Of a stretch of 37,226 nucleotides of DNA, positions 18,558-27,478 are shown piece by piece (position 1 is the stretch's first letter; the number at the start of each line of letters is the position of its first letter). Below the pieces are notes generated by a model, which worked only from the letters and a program-made list of their open reading frames with translations, was not told the origin of the DNA and did not search any database. The stretch is from Gemmatimonadota bacterium. GTDB lineage: Bacteria; Gemmatimonadota; Gemmatimonadetes; Longimicrobiales; RSA9. The stretch spans positions 1-37,226 of the forward strand of contig JAHWKI010000006.1 of NCBI GenBank assembly GCA_019347975.1, in the 5' to 3' direction. A program made the translations under genes and the position numbers.

Positions 18558-19235
18558 ATGGAGAACCGACCGATCCTCCTCGGCGTGGCCGGCGGCAGCG
18601 GCTCCGGCAAGACGACCGTAGTCCGCCGGATCATCGCGGCGCTGGGAGCCGCCGACGAGGTCGGGGTCATCCACCACGACTCGTACTACCGCGATGCCTC
18701 GGCTCTTCCGCCGGACGAGCGGGCGCTCATCAACTACGATCATCCGGACTCTCTCGAGACGGATCTCCTCATCCGGCACCTGGAAGCACTGCTCCGGGGA
18801 GAGCCCGTCGAGGTCCCGGTCTACGATTTCACGAATCACGTGCGCACCAGGGAGACCGAGCGCGTGGAGCCCCGGCCCGTGGTGATCGTCGATGGGATCC
18901 TCATCCTGTGGGACCGCACGCTGCGCGACCTGATGGACGTGAAGATCTTCGTGGACGCGGATGCCGACGTGCGCCTGGCCCGGCGCCTCCGGCGCGATGT
19001 CCAGGAGCGCGGCCGCAACGCCGAGTCCGTCCTCGACCAGTACATGGAGACCGTCCGCCCCATGCACCTCGAGTTCGTGGAGCCGAGCAAGCGTTACGCG
19101 GACGTGATCCTCCCGCGGGGCGGCCACAACAGGGTCGGCGTTCAGATGGTCGTCGATTCGGTGAAGGGCGTCCTCGGGCGGGAGCCACCCGCGCGAGGCG
19201 GTGGAACAAAGCAGGAGTCGCGTGGTAGCCATTGA
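18558..19235 (+). CDS. udk: Uridine kinase
   Basis: GVAGGSGSGKTTVVRRI, IHHDSYYRD, NYDHPDSLETDLL, VYDFTNHVRT, VDGILILW. Confidence 0.93.
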   Translation: MENRPILLGVAGGSGSGKTTVVRRIIAALGAADEVGVIHHDSYYRDASALPPDERALINYDHPDSLETDLLIRHLEALLRGEPVEVPVYDFTNHVRTRETERVEPRPVVIVDGILILWDRTLRDLMDVKIFVDADADVRLARRLRRDVQERGRNAESVLDQYMETVRPMHLEFVEPSKRYADVILPRGGHNRVGVQMVVDSVKGVLGREPPARGGGTKQESRGSH

Positions 19236-19270
19236 GCCTCCCCTCGCACGTCCATCAGGAGGGATCACCC

Positions 19271-19873
19271 ATGCAGCAATCTCTCGCGCGCATCATCCTG
19301 GGCTCCGCCGCGCTGATCACAGGTCTCGCGGTCGCGGCACCGCCCGCCGCAGCCCAGCAGGCCGACCGCGGGGACGAGCGCTGGCACCCCGAGTGGGGCG
19401 ACTGGTCCCTCTCCTTCCATCTGCCGAGCGGCGGCGGAGCGGGATTCGGATTCTGGAAGCAGCGCGGCCGCGACGTCGCCCTGGGACTGACGGTCGATGG
19501 GACCCTCGCCTTCTCGGACCGTGAAAACCCCGACGGGGATGTCTCCTCCTCCGAGGTCGCCTTCTCCGTCGGTCCGGCGCTCAAGCGCTACTGGTGGCGC
19601 GACGGACCGGTATCCCCCTTTTTCCATACCGGGCTGTCCGCCACCTATCGCCGCGCCGAGGTGGGCGCGACGTCCTCCTGGCGGTTCGGCGGCGGCCTCA
19701 CGGTCGGGCTCGGCGCGGACTGGTTCCCGGTCCAGGGCATCAGCCTCGGTGGCCACACCGGGCTCGGCGCCTCGTACCTCTGGGCCACGGACAACGACGA
19801 TGTTCCGGGCGATCAGAGCCTGCTCGTGATCGACCTCTTCACCAGCGCCCTCACCGTTCACTTCTACTTCTGA
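19271..19873 (+). CDS. Secreted outer-membrane beta-barrel-like protein
   Basis: Signal peptide MQQSLARIILGSAALITGLAVAAPPAAAQ; alternating strands, terminal aromatic FYF. Confidence 0.6.
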   Translation: MQQSLARIILGSAALITGLAVAAPPAAAQQADRGDERWHPEWGDWSLSFHLPSGGGAGFGFWKQRGRDVALGLTVDGTLAFSDRENPDGDVSSSEVAFSVGPALKRYWWRDGPVSPFFHTGLSATYRRAEVGATSSWRFGGGLTVGLGADWFPVQGISLGGHTGLGASYLWATDNDDVPGDQSLLVIDLFTSALTVHFYF

Positions 19874-19923
19874 CCCTGTCGCCGGTGCGGCTGTCCGATC
19901 CGGGACCCGGCGCTCGTTCCTGT

Positions 19924-19945
19924 TACCACGACGATCTTCGTGGTA
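19924..19945. promoter_or_regulatory. Inverted repeat upstream of gene 19983..20645 (candidate operator or leader hairpin)
   Basis: TACCACGA-CGATCT-TCGTGGTA, perfect 8-bp arms, 38 bp before the ATG. Confidence 0.4.
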
Positions 19946-19982
19946 CATTCGACGCTCTTAACCATCTCAGGAGACTGGACCC

Positions 19983-20645
19983 ATGCGCAGCATGATTCCG
20001 CTGGCCCTGGCAGCCCTACTGGCCGCCGCCCCGCTCCCCGCCCAGCACGACCATTCCGCGGCCGACGACCGGGGTCTGGCCAGCGGCGAGGGGATGCCCG
20101 ACGGGTGGCTCATGCGCCTCGATGGGGCGAACGCGACGGCGGATATGGTCTCGTTCAGCATCATGTCTCCCGGCTGGCACGTGACCACCGGCCGCGGGGC
20201 CGGGATCTTCTGGCAGCCGTCCATGAGCGCCGCGGGCCAGTACCGGCTGGAATCGACGATCCACCTGATGAAGCCGGCGGCCCATCCCGAAGCCTTCGGG
20301 GTTTTCATCGGCGGCCGTGAGCTGCAGGCGGAAGGACAGAGCTACGTCTACTTCCTCGTCCGTCAGAACGGGCAGTATCTGATCAAGCGGCGACAGGGGA
20401 GCGGCACGGAGAACGTGGTGGGCTGGACCGCTCACGAGGCGATCCCGTCCGCGGCCGCGGGGGCGTCCACCCGATACGACCTCGCGGTAGATGTGGGGCC
20501 CGAGAACGTCGCATTCGTGGTGAACGGCGTCACCGTGCACACCATGCCGAAAGCCGAGCTTGCGACCGACGGGGTCGTCGGGCTGCGCATCAACCATAGG
20601 CTGGATGCCCACGTAGCCTCGCTCGAGCTGACGAAGAACAGGTAG
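19983..20645 (+). CDS. Secreted concanavalin/DUF1080-like protein
   Basis: Signal peptide MRSMIPLALAALLAAAPLPAQ; WHVTTGRGAGIFWQPSMSAAGQYRLESTIHLMKPAAHPEAFGVFIGGRELQ...YDLAVDVGPENVAFVVNGVTVHTMP. Confidence 0.6.
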   Translation: MRSMIPLALAALLAAAPLPAQHDHSAADDRGLASGEGMPDGWLMRLDGANATADMVSFSIMSPGWHVTTGRGAGIFWQPSMSAAGQYRLESTIHLMKPAAHPEAFGVFIGGRELQAEGQSYVYFLVRQNGQYLIKRRQGSGTENVVGWTAHEAIPSAAAGASTRYDLAVDVGPENVAFVVNGVTVHTMPKAELATDGVVGLRINHRLDAHVASLELTKNR

Positions 20646-20673
20646 CCCAGCCTTTCACGCGAGCTACTGAAAC

Positions 20674-20713
20674 GCGAAAGCCCGCCGCGGAATGCTCCGC
20701 GGCGGGCTTTCGC
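20674..20713. terminator. Bidirectional terminator-like hairpin between convergent genes
   Basis: GCGAAAGCCCGCCGCGGA-ATGC-TCCGCGGCGGGCTTTCGC, perfect 18-bp stem. Confidence 0.88.
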
Positions 20714-20734
20714 ATCGGCTGCGGGTGGCGCGCG

Positions 20735-21214
20735 CTAGCTCGCGCTCACGTCCCGTCCGCCGCTCGGCTCCCCACCGTCACGGACCTCGATCTTCCGCCC
20801 CTTGGCCTCTTCGGCCTTCGGCACGCGGATGGTCAGGATCCCGTTCCGGAGGTCCGCCGTGATCCCGTCCGCTGCCACCGCTCGGGGCAGCGTGAACCGG
20901 CGATTGAACGTGCCCCAGCGCCGCTCGTACAGCAGCCCCTGGGTGTTCTCCTCCTTCTTCTCGTACTTCTTCTCGCCCTGGATCGTGAGGACACCGTCCT
21001 CCAGCTCCAACTCGATGTCCTCGCGGCTCAGCCCGGGCAGCTCGGCGCGGAAGACCAGCTCGTCGCCGGTCTCCTCCACGTCCACCGCCGGCGCCCACAG
21101 GTCGTTGGCGTTCGACAGCCCCAGCCCACCGAAGAGGCTCTCCATCTCCCGCTGCAGCCCCCGGACCTCCGGCCACACCGACCGCGTCCGGCGCACCATA
21201 GGAACACTCACCAT
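20735..21214 (-). CDS. Hsp20/alpha-crystallin small heat shock protein
   Basis: VFRAELPGLSREDIELELEDGVLTIQGEKKYEKKEENTQGLLYERRWGTFNRRFTLPRAVAADGITADLRNGILTIRVPKAEEAKGRKIEV; AAGGAGGA RBS before MVSVPMVRR. Confidence 0.93.
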   Translation of the reverse strand: MVSVPMVRRTRSVWPEVRGLQREMESLFGGLGLSNANDLWAPAVDVEETGDELVFRAELPGLSREDIELELEDGVLTIQGEKKYEKKEENTQGLLYERRWGTFNRRFTLPRAVAADGITADLRNGILTIRVPKAEEAKGRKIEVRDGGEPSGGRDVSAS

Positions 21215-21384
21215 GGCTTCCTCCTTCACTCTCTGGTTCACGAATCGATCCCGTTCACGTACGCGGCGCCGGTCGCCGCACACGGTCTCAGAGATGAGCA
21301 TCGGCCATGCCTTTCCGAATTGCCACTTTGACAGCGAACGTCCGGCCCATTCCCGCACGACTGGCACCCTCCTGCCATTTCGTA

Positions 21385-21417
21385 CAAAAGGGGCCCGCCC
21401 TCTTCAGAGCGGACCCC
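21385..21417 (-). terminator. Rho-independent terminator of the minus-strand gene 21439..23520
   Basis: Minus strand GGGGTCCGCTCTGAAGAGGGCGGGCCCCTTTTG: imperfect GC stem followed by TTTT. Confidence 0.7.
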
Positions 21418-21438
21418 CGAGTCGTGCCCGGCGGGCGA

Positions 21439-23520
21439 TCAGGTCGCAGGCCTGCGCTTCGGCTCCAGCTTCACGGACCAGAGGCCGCTGTTGAAGTCGG
21501 AGAGGAACAGGTGCCCCTTGTGGGTGAATCCGCCCCAGACCATGGGCGCGTTGGCGACGTAGCCGTCCGGATCGAACGGCTTGAACACCGCGATCTCCCG
21601 GTGCTGCGCCTTCAGGTCACCCATGAGCTCGCCGCTCAGGTCGACCATCCGCATCCCGCCCTCGTAGTACGCCTGGTACAGGATGTCGTCCTCGACCCAC
21701 ATGTTGTGCGTGCCGAACTCGTCCGCCTCGTACCGCGCCACGTACGACGGGTTCTCCGGGTCCGTGAAGTCGACGATGTGGACATAGCCCCACGTGGCTC
21801 CCGGCGCGCTGCCGGGAGTGGGGATGCGCACGCCGGTCCCGGCCCATGCCATGTCGGGGCGGGACATGATTTCGTCGCCCAGGATGAGGTACGTCTTCCC
21901 GGTCCCGGCCTGGTGGTACGGGAATGCGGCGTGCGTGGCGCCGGTCGGCACCGGGAAGTTCGTGACGAACTTCGGGTTCTCGATGCTCCCGCCCCAGCGG
22001 CCGTTCCCCACGTCCACGACCACGACGCCGTTCCCCCACTCGCTGGAGTATGCGATTCCGTCGTTCACCCACACGTCGTGGATCCGGCTGTCCGGGTGGT
22101 TGTACTCGCTCACATACCGGGGATTGCGGATGTCGCGCACGTCGAGGATCACGTACTTGTCCCCCCCCGAGAGCGCGAAGAGGTAGTCGTTGGTCGCGAA
22201 GACGTTATGGACGCCGCCCGTCAGCCCCTGGTCGTAGTTGCTGGCGATCTCCGGGTCCCGCGGGTCCGAGAGGTCCACGATGACGACGCCGTTCCGACGG
22301 TCGCTCGCCCCTTCACGGCTGAGCGCCGCGTACCGACCGTCGGGAGACACCTTCACGTCGTTGACGGTGCGGGCGTCCACGCGGATGGAGTCGACCCTGG
22401 TCGGGCTCGCCGGGTCCGTGATGTCCCAGAAGTAGGCCCAGCCATCGCCGCCCCACGTCCCGGTCACGGCGTAATCCCGACCGTCCAGCCCCTCGTACGG
22501 CCAGATGTCGGAGGAATGGACGTGGTCTACCGTACCCTGCCCGACGAGCTGGACGGGGCGGATCACGTCCCGCTTCTCGAGCCTGACGGTGCGACGCGTC
22601 ATGAGCGGCCCCGCGGAGGCCAGCACCGTGTACACGCCCGGCTCCTCCCCCACGAACTTGCCGTCCTGCACCTCGGCGACGGCCCCTGGCGCCTCGATTC
22701 CTTCATCGGCCACGTACGTATAGCTCCACGTCACCGGCACATCCTCCAGCGCCCTCCCCCGCGCGTCGCGCGCCGACGCCTGGAAGGTCAGGACGTCGCC
22801 CGTGGCCGCGCGGATCACATCGTCCTCCCCGCCCGCGGCCCGGGTGCCGCCCCTCTCCGTCAGCGAGACATCCAGCCGGGTCGCCGCGAACGGGCGCACC
22901 CGATGCTCCACGGCGCCGCGCACGCCGCCGAAGGACGCGCTGATGGTCACCTGTCCCGGTCGCTTCGCCAGCACGGTGCCGAACTCGTCCACGGACGCGA
23001 TCGCCGGGTCGGAGCTGGTCCAGTCGAAGGCGGCGTCGGGCCGCAGCGAGCCGTCGGCGTGGTGCGCCCGCGCCTGATGGCGGAGGGAGGTGCCCTCGTA
23101 GAGCGTACCCTGGTCGGTCGCCACCGCGACACGGGTGACGGCCGGCCAGGAGGCCACCACGGGGAGCTGACCGGAGACCCGCTCGCCGGCGTAGTCCGGC
23201 GGCATCATGACCATGGCGAACAGCTGGTGCTCGCCCCCGGTCCTCGCCTCGATGGTCCGCTCGTCGAATCGGAGGTCGCCGCGGGCGAAGAACCGCACCA
23301 GCGCGTCCACCGGATTGCCGCTCTCGTCGAGCAGCCGGACCCGCGGGAACGGTGCTTCCTCCCCCGCCACGATCTCGAGGCGGTCGGGGACGAACTGAAT
23401 CGTCCGCACCAGCGGGCCGGCCGCCAGCTTCCGGTCCTCGTCCGGGGTCTGCGCCGTCGCGGGGGCGGTCAGCAGAGCCACCATCGCCATGGACGTGATG
23501 AATCGAAGCGCTCCGATCAT
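21439..23520 (-). CDS. Secreted LVIVD-repeat (beta-propeller-like) protein with Ig-like (Big_2-type) region
   Basis: Signal peptide MIGALRFITSMAMVALLTAPATAQ; repeated VVIVDLSDPRDPEI, YVILDVRDIRNPRYV, YVHIVDFTDPENPSYVARY; DWTSSDPAIASVDEFGTVLAKRPGQVTISASFGG. Confidence 0.8.
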   Translation of the reverse strand: MIGALRFITSMAMVALLTAPATAQTPDEDRKLAAGPLVRTIQFVPDRLEIVAGEEAPFPRVRLLDESGNPVDALVRFFARGDLRFDERTIEARTGGEHQLFAMVMMPPDYAGERVSGQLPVVASWPAVTRVAVATDQGTLYEGTSLRHQARAHHADGSLRPDAAFDWTSSDPAIASVDEFGTVLAKRPGQVTISASFGGVRGAVEHRVRPFAATRLDVSLTERGGTRAAGGEDDVIRAATGDVLTFQASARDARGRALEDVPVTWSYTYVADEGIEAPGAVAEVQDGKFVGEEPGVYTVLASAGPLMTRRTVRLEKRDVIRPVQLVGQGTVDHVHSSDIWPYEGLDGRDYAVTGTWGGDGWAYFWDITDPASPTRVDSIRVDARTVNDVKVSPDGRYAALSREGASDRRNGVVIVDLSDPRDPEIASNYDQGLTGGVHNVFATNDYLFALSGGDKYVILDVRDIRNPRYVSEYNHPDSRIHDVWVNDGIAYSSEWGNGVVVVDVGNGRWGGSIENPKFVTNFPVPTGATHAAFPYHQAGTGKTYLILGDEIMSRPDMAWAGTGVRIPTPGSAPGATWGYVHIVDFTDPENPSYVARYEADEFGTHNMWVEDDILYQAYYEGGMRMVDLSGELMGDLKAQHREIAVFKPFDPDGYVANAPMVWGGFTHKGHLFLSDFNSGLWSVKLEPKRRPAT

Positions 23521-23657
23521 GTTCAGTCTCCTGTCGGGTAGGGCTTCCAAGGTGGGGGCGCGCCTCGCCGCGAGCAAGCGCGGACCACCCCCTGTTGTTG
23601 TCCCCTCCGCCTCACGCGTAGTTTCCGGGCTGCGCTCCCCCACACACACCGCGGAAC

Positions 23658-24803
23658 ATGACGACGAACCGCTTCGCCCCGATCCTCGCCGCGACTCTCG
23701 CCGCCTCCTGCGTCGGTGCCACCGATCCCGGTCACCGCGGCGTGGGCGATCCGGCGATGCGCGCCGCCCCCGAAGCCGATTACTGGGTGTACGTGGGCGC
23801 CGAGTCCGCCGACGTGATGCACCGGATCCGCTTCGGGCCCGGCGGTGCGGAGATCGAGAAGACCATACCGGTCGGCCGCTATCCCACCGAGGTGGAAGGC
23901 CCCCACGGGCTCGCCATCGACCGGGATGGTCGACATCTCTACCTCACGACCGGCCACGGGGTGCCGAGCGGCATGATCTGGAAGTACGAGCTCGGCCCCG
24001 ACACCCTCGTGGGTCGCGAGATCCCCCTCGGCAATTTCCCCGCGACGCTGGACGTCACTCCGGACGGCCTCTTCGCCTTCGTGGTCAACTTCAACCTCCA
24101 CGGCGACCACGTTCCCTCCGACATCTCCGTGGTCTACACGCCCGATATGCTCGAGGTCGCTCGAACACCGACCTGCACCATGCCCCACGGCAGCCGGATC
24201 AATCCCGCCGGCACGCGCCAGTACTCCGCCTGCATGATGGATGACCGCCTGGTGGAGCTGGATACCCGCACCTTCGAGGTCGCGCGTCAGCTCAGCGTCG
24301 CCGTGGGCGGCGAGGGTCCCGTACAGGCGCTGTCGGACCACGCGGGCCACACGAGGACGCCGTCCTGCTCGCCGACCTGGGCGGAGCCCTCCCCCGACGG
24401 CGCCCGCGTCTACGTCGCCTGCAACAGGGCCGACCATATCCTCGAGGTCGATATCGACCGCTGGAACGTCACTCGCACGATTCCCGCCGGGCGTGCGCCC
24501 TACAACCTCGAGGCCACCGCCGACGGCAGGCTCCTCATCGCGACCCTCAAGGGCGGCGCCGCCGTGCAGTTCTTCGACCTCGCCACCGGCCAGTCCGTGG
24601 CGACGACCCCCTCGTCCTCCACCGTCACCCATGGCGTCGTGGCGTCCCCCGACTCCCGCTACGCCTTCGTGTCCGTCGAGGGCGTTGGCGCCGATCCCGG
24701 CCAGGTCGACATCTACGACCTCCGTTCCTTCGAGCGCGTCGCCTCCGTCGATGTCGGCCAGCAGGCCGGGGGCATCGCGTTCTGGAAGATGGAGGCGCGC
24801 TGA
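23658..24803 (+). CDS. YncE-like beta-propeller lipoprotein
   Basis: LAASC lipobox; repeated VDIDRWNVTRTIPAGRAPYNLEATADGRLLIATLKG, DLRSFERVASVDVGQQAGGIAFW. Confidence 0.82.
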   Translation: MTTNRFAPILAATLAASCVGATDPGHRGVGDPAMRAAPEADYWVYVGAESADVMHRIRFGPGGAEIEKTIPVGRYPTEVEGPHGLAIDRDGRHLYLTTGHGVPSGMIWKYELGPDTLVGREIPLGNFPATLDVTPDGLFAFVVNFNLHGDHVPSDISVVYTPDMLEVARTPTCTMPHGSRINPAGTRQYSACMMDDRLVELDTRTFEVARQLSVAVGGEGPVQALSDHAGHTRTPSCSPTWAEPSPDGARVYVACNRADHILEVDIDRWNVTRTIPAGRAPYNLEATADGRLLIATLKGGAAVQFFDLATGQSVATTPSSSTVTHGVVASPDSRYAFVSVEGVGADPGQVDIYDLRSFERVASVDVGQQAGGIAFWKMEAR

Positions 24804-24820
24804 CGCACGCGAAGCGAGGG

Positions 24821-25198
24821 ATGCCCCCGGACCCCGGATACCACAGCTTCGAGCTCGACGGCTTCGAGATCCTGGTCGGTCGCAGCGCGCCGGACAACGA
24901 CCGGCTCACGCTCCGGATCGCCCGGGCCCGGGACCTCTGGCTCCACGCGGGCGGACACGCCGGCAGCCATGTGGTGGTGCGTGCCATCGACGGTCCCACG
25001 GGAGAGGTGCCGAAGCACGTGGTGGAGCGGGCGGCGGAGCTCGCCGCCTGGCACTCCAAGGCGCGCGCGGCGGGGGGCAAGGTGAGCGTCCACGTCTGTC
25101 GCGCCGGGGACGTCGGGAAGGTCAGGGGTGCGCCGGCCGGGCAGGTGCGGCTCAGGCGCTACGAAACGGTCAGGGTCTATCCACGCGTAGCGGAATAG
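24821..25198 (+). CDS. Stand-alone NFACT-R (DUF814) RNA-binding-type domain protein
   Basis: YHSFELDGFEILVGRSAPDNDRLTLRIARARDLWLHAGGHAGSHVVVRAIDG...AAELAAWHSKARAAGGKVSVHVCRAGDVGKVRGAPAGQVRLRRYETVRVYP matches the C-terminal NFACT-R/RqcH domain. Confidence 0.85.
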   Translation: MPPDPGYHSFELDGFEILVGRSAPDNDRLTLRIARARDLWLHAGGHAGSHVVVRAIDGPTGEVPKHVVERAAELAAWHSKARAAGGKVSVHVCRAGDVGKVRGAPAGQVRLRRYETVRVYPRVAE

Positions 25199-25205
25199 CC
25201 CCGGG

Positions 25206-27317
25206 TCAGCCGGGCTTCCGGGGGGCGACCGGCAGACCTTCGTCCAGGAAGGCACTCGCCGCCGCCTCGTCCAGCGGGGAGGAGAAGAGGAACCCCTGGA
25301 CGGAAGACGGCCCGAGCTGCCGCAGCCGGTCGAGCTGCTCTTGCGTCTCCACGCCTTCCGCGACGGCCTGCAGCCCCATGTTTCGCGCCAGCGCCACGAT
25401 CGTCGCGATCATCTCATGATCGTCCATCTCCGTCATCCGGGCGACGAAGCTCCGATCGATCTTGAGGGTGTCGATGGGGAAGTCGTGAAGGTAGCTGAGG
25501 GAGGAGTAGCCGGTTCCGAAGTCGTCTATGCACAGCCCGACGCCCATCTCCCTCAGCTGCCGCAGCATGCGGACCGCGCCCGTCGGGTTGTGCATCACGA
25601 CGCTCTCGGTGATCTCCAGCCGGAGGCAGGGCCCGGGCACCCCCGTCTCCTCCAGCACATCTCGGACGACGCCCACCAGATCGCCGTGGCTGAACTGTCG
25701 GCCGGAGATGTTGACGGACATGAACAGGTCACGACGGCTGGCCTCCCGCTCCCGCCAGATTCGAAGCTGTCGCGTGGCCGCTCGCAGCACCCATTCGCCG
25801 AGAGGCACGATCAGCCCCGTTTCCTCCGCCACGGGGAGGAAGGCCTGAGGCTGGAGGAGACCGCGGTTCGGATGCTGCCAGCGGACCAGCGCCTCGAAAC
25901 CGATCAGCTCGCCGCTGGCCAGCTGCATGACCGGCTGATAGTGGACCACGAACTCCTTCCGCTCCAGCGCCAGCCGCAGATCCGTCTCGAGCTGCAGGAG
26001 CGTGACCGCGTGCGTATGCATAGCCTCGTCGAAGATCTGGTAGCGCGCGGGGCCCAGTTCCTTCGCCCGGTACATGGCCGTGTCGGCGTCACGGAGCAGA
26101 TCCTCCGCGCTGTGCATGCCTCCATCTCCGAAGGTGATGCCGATGCTCACGGACGTGAATACGTCGTGGCCGGAGAGGCGGAACGGGGTGCGGAGCCGCT
26201 CCTGGATCCGCTCGGCGACGTGCGTAGGGTCCGCCGCATCCTCGACGCCGTCGAGCAGGATCGCGAACTCGTCACCCCCCAGCCTGGCGACGGTGTCCTC
26301 CTCGCGGACCTCGTCCTGGAGCAGGCGAGCGATCTGCCGCAGCAGCTCGTCGCCGATCATGTGGCCGAGGCTGTCGTTTACGACCTTGAAGCGGTCCAGG
26401 TCCAGGAACAGCACGGCCACGTCCTTCGCGTCCACCCTTCGGCGGCGCGCCACCGCCCGCTCGAGGCGGTCCATGAAGAGGGCCCGGTTCGGGAGCTGCG
26501 TCAGGGCGTCGTGAAAGGCGTCGTGCGCGAGCTGATCCTCAACCCGCTTCCGTTCGGTGATGTCGTGGAGGATCCCCTGGTAGCCGGCCACCTCTCCCGT
26601 CGGCTCACGCCGCACCCACGCGCTCACCAGGCACCACCGCTCCGCCTGGTCCTGCCGCCGCACCCGTACCTCGAAGTCCCGGACGTGGCTCCGCGCCTCG
26701 ATCTCGCGCTTGAAGCGGTCGCGGTCGGCGGCGTCGGAGAAGATCGACAGGACGTCCCGTCCGACCAGATCGTCGGCCTCGGAGCCCAGCAGATCGCGAG
26801 CCGCTTCGTTCAGCTCCAGGATCTCTCCGCCCCGCTCCGTCATGAAGATGGCGTCACGGGACTGCTCGAACAGACTGCGGTAGCGCTGCTCGCTCTCCGT
26901 CAGCGCCTGCTCGGCCCTCCGCCGGAGTCGCGTTCCACGGGCGCCCTCCACCGCGTACCGGACCGCCCTCGTCACCACCGCCGGGTTGAGCTCGCCCTTG
27001 AGGAGATAGTCGGCGCAGCCCCGCCGCACCGCACGCAGCGCAGCGGTCTCTTCCGTCGGGTCGGCGAGCGCGAGCACGGGGCTGCTATGGCTGCCCGTCG
27101 GAGTCGTGATCAGGTTCTCGAGGCCGGCTGCGTCGGGGAGGTCGAGCTCCACGATCAGGACGTCGTGACCGCCGCCGTCCAGCGACGCGACCGCGCGCGC
27201 GCTCGCGTGGGTCTCGGTAACCGCAAAGCCTTCCTCACCACTGAGCGCGGCACGGAGATCCTCGAGGGCGTCCGTGTCACGCACGGCCAAGAGGACGCGG
27301 ATCAACTCTCCTGTCAT
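25206..27317 (-). CDS. Receiver-like/PAS/GGDEF/EAL cyclic-di-GMP signalling protein
   Basis: ARLGGDEFAILL; RxxD (REED) five residues upstream of GGDEF; GFEALVRW, CIDDFGTGYSSLSYLHDFPIDTLKIDRSFV, AEGVET. Confidence 0.94.
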   Translation of the reverse strand: MTGELIRVLLAVRDTDALEDLRAALSGEEGFAVTETHASARAVASLDGGGHDVLIVELDLPDAAGLENLITTPTGSHSSPVLALADPTEETAALRAVRRGCADYLLKGELNPAVVTRAVRYAVEGARGTRLRRRAEQALTESEQRYRSLFEQSRDAIFMTERGGEILELNEAARDLLGSEADDLVGRDVLSIFSDAADRDRFKREIEARSHVRDFEVRVRRQDQAERWCLVSAWVRREPTGEVAGYQGILHDITERKRVEDQLAHDAFHDALTQLPNRALFMDRLERAVARRRRVDAKDVAVLFLDLDRFKVVNDSLGHMIGDELLRQIARLLQDEVREEDTVARLGGDEFAILLDGVEDAADPTHVAERIQERLRTPFRLSGHDVFTSVSIGITFGDGGMHSAEDLLRDADTAMYRAKELGPARYQIFDEAMHTHAVTLLQLETDLRLALERKEFVVHYQPVMQLASGELIGFEALVRWQHPNRGLLQPQAFLPVAEETGLIVPLGEWVLRAATRQLRIWREREASRRDLFMSVNISGRQFSHGDLVGVVRDVLEETGVPGPCLRLEITESVVMHNPTGAVRMLRQLREMGVGLCIDDFGTGYSSLSYLHDFPIDTLKIDRSFVARMTEMDDHEMIATIVALARNMGLQAVAEGVETQEQLDRLRQLGPSSVQGFLFSSPLDEAAASAFLDEGLPVAPRKPG

Positions 27318-27478
27318 GGGTGACTCACCGGCCGTCCGATTCGCCTGCAGGCATGCCTTTCTCCGTCTCGCGACCGAGCGAGGCGCGCAAGAGGGGGGCC
27401 AGCGTTCCTGCGGCCGCTGGCGCGGCAGCGAGGGCATTCCTAGCTTCCCCTCCCGCACTACCACCGCTGGGAGGAAGC

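Noticed and set aside
21307-23541. 744-aa plus-strand ORF antisense to the LVIVD-repeat gene
   Set aside because: Sense-strand protein has signal peptide and repeats; the antisense frame is an artefact of third-position GC.
25341-27323. 660-aa plus-strand ORF antisense to the GGDEF/EAL gene
   Set aside because: Sense strand has intact GGDEF, EAL and PAS motifs; antisense product has no domain.
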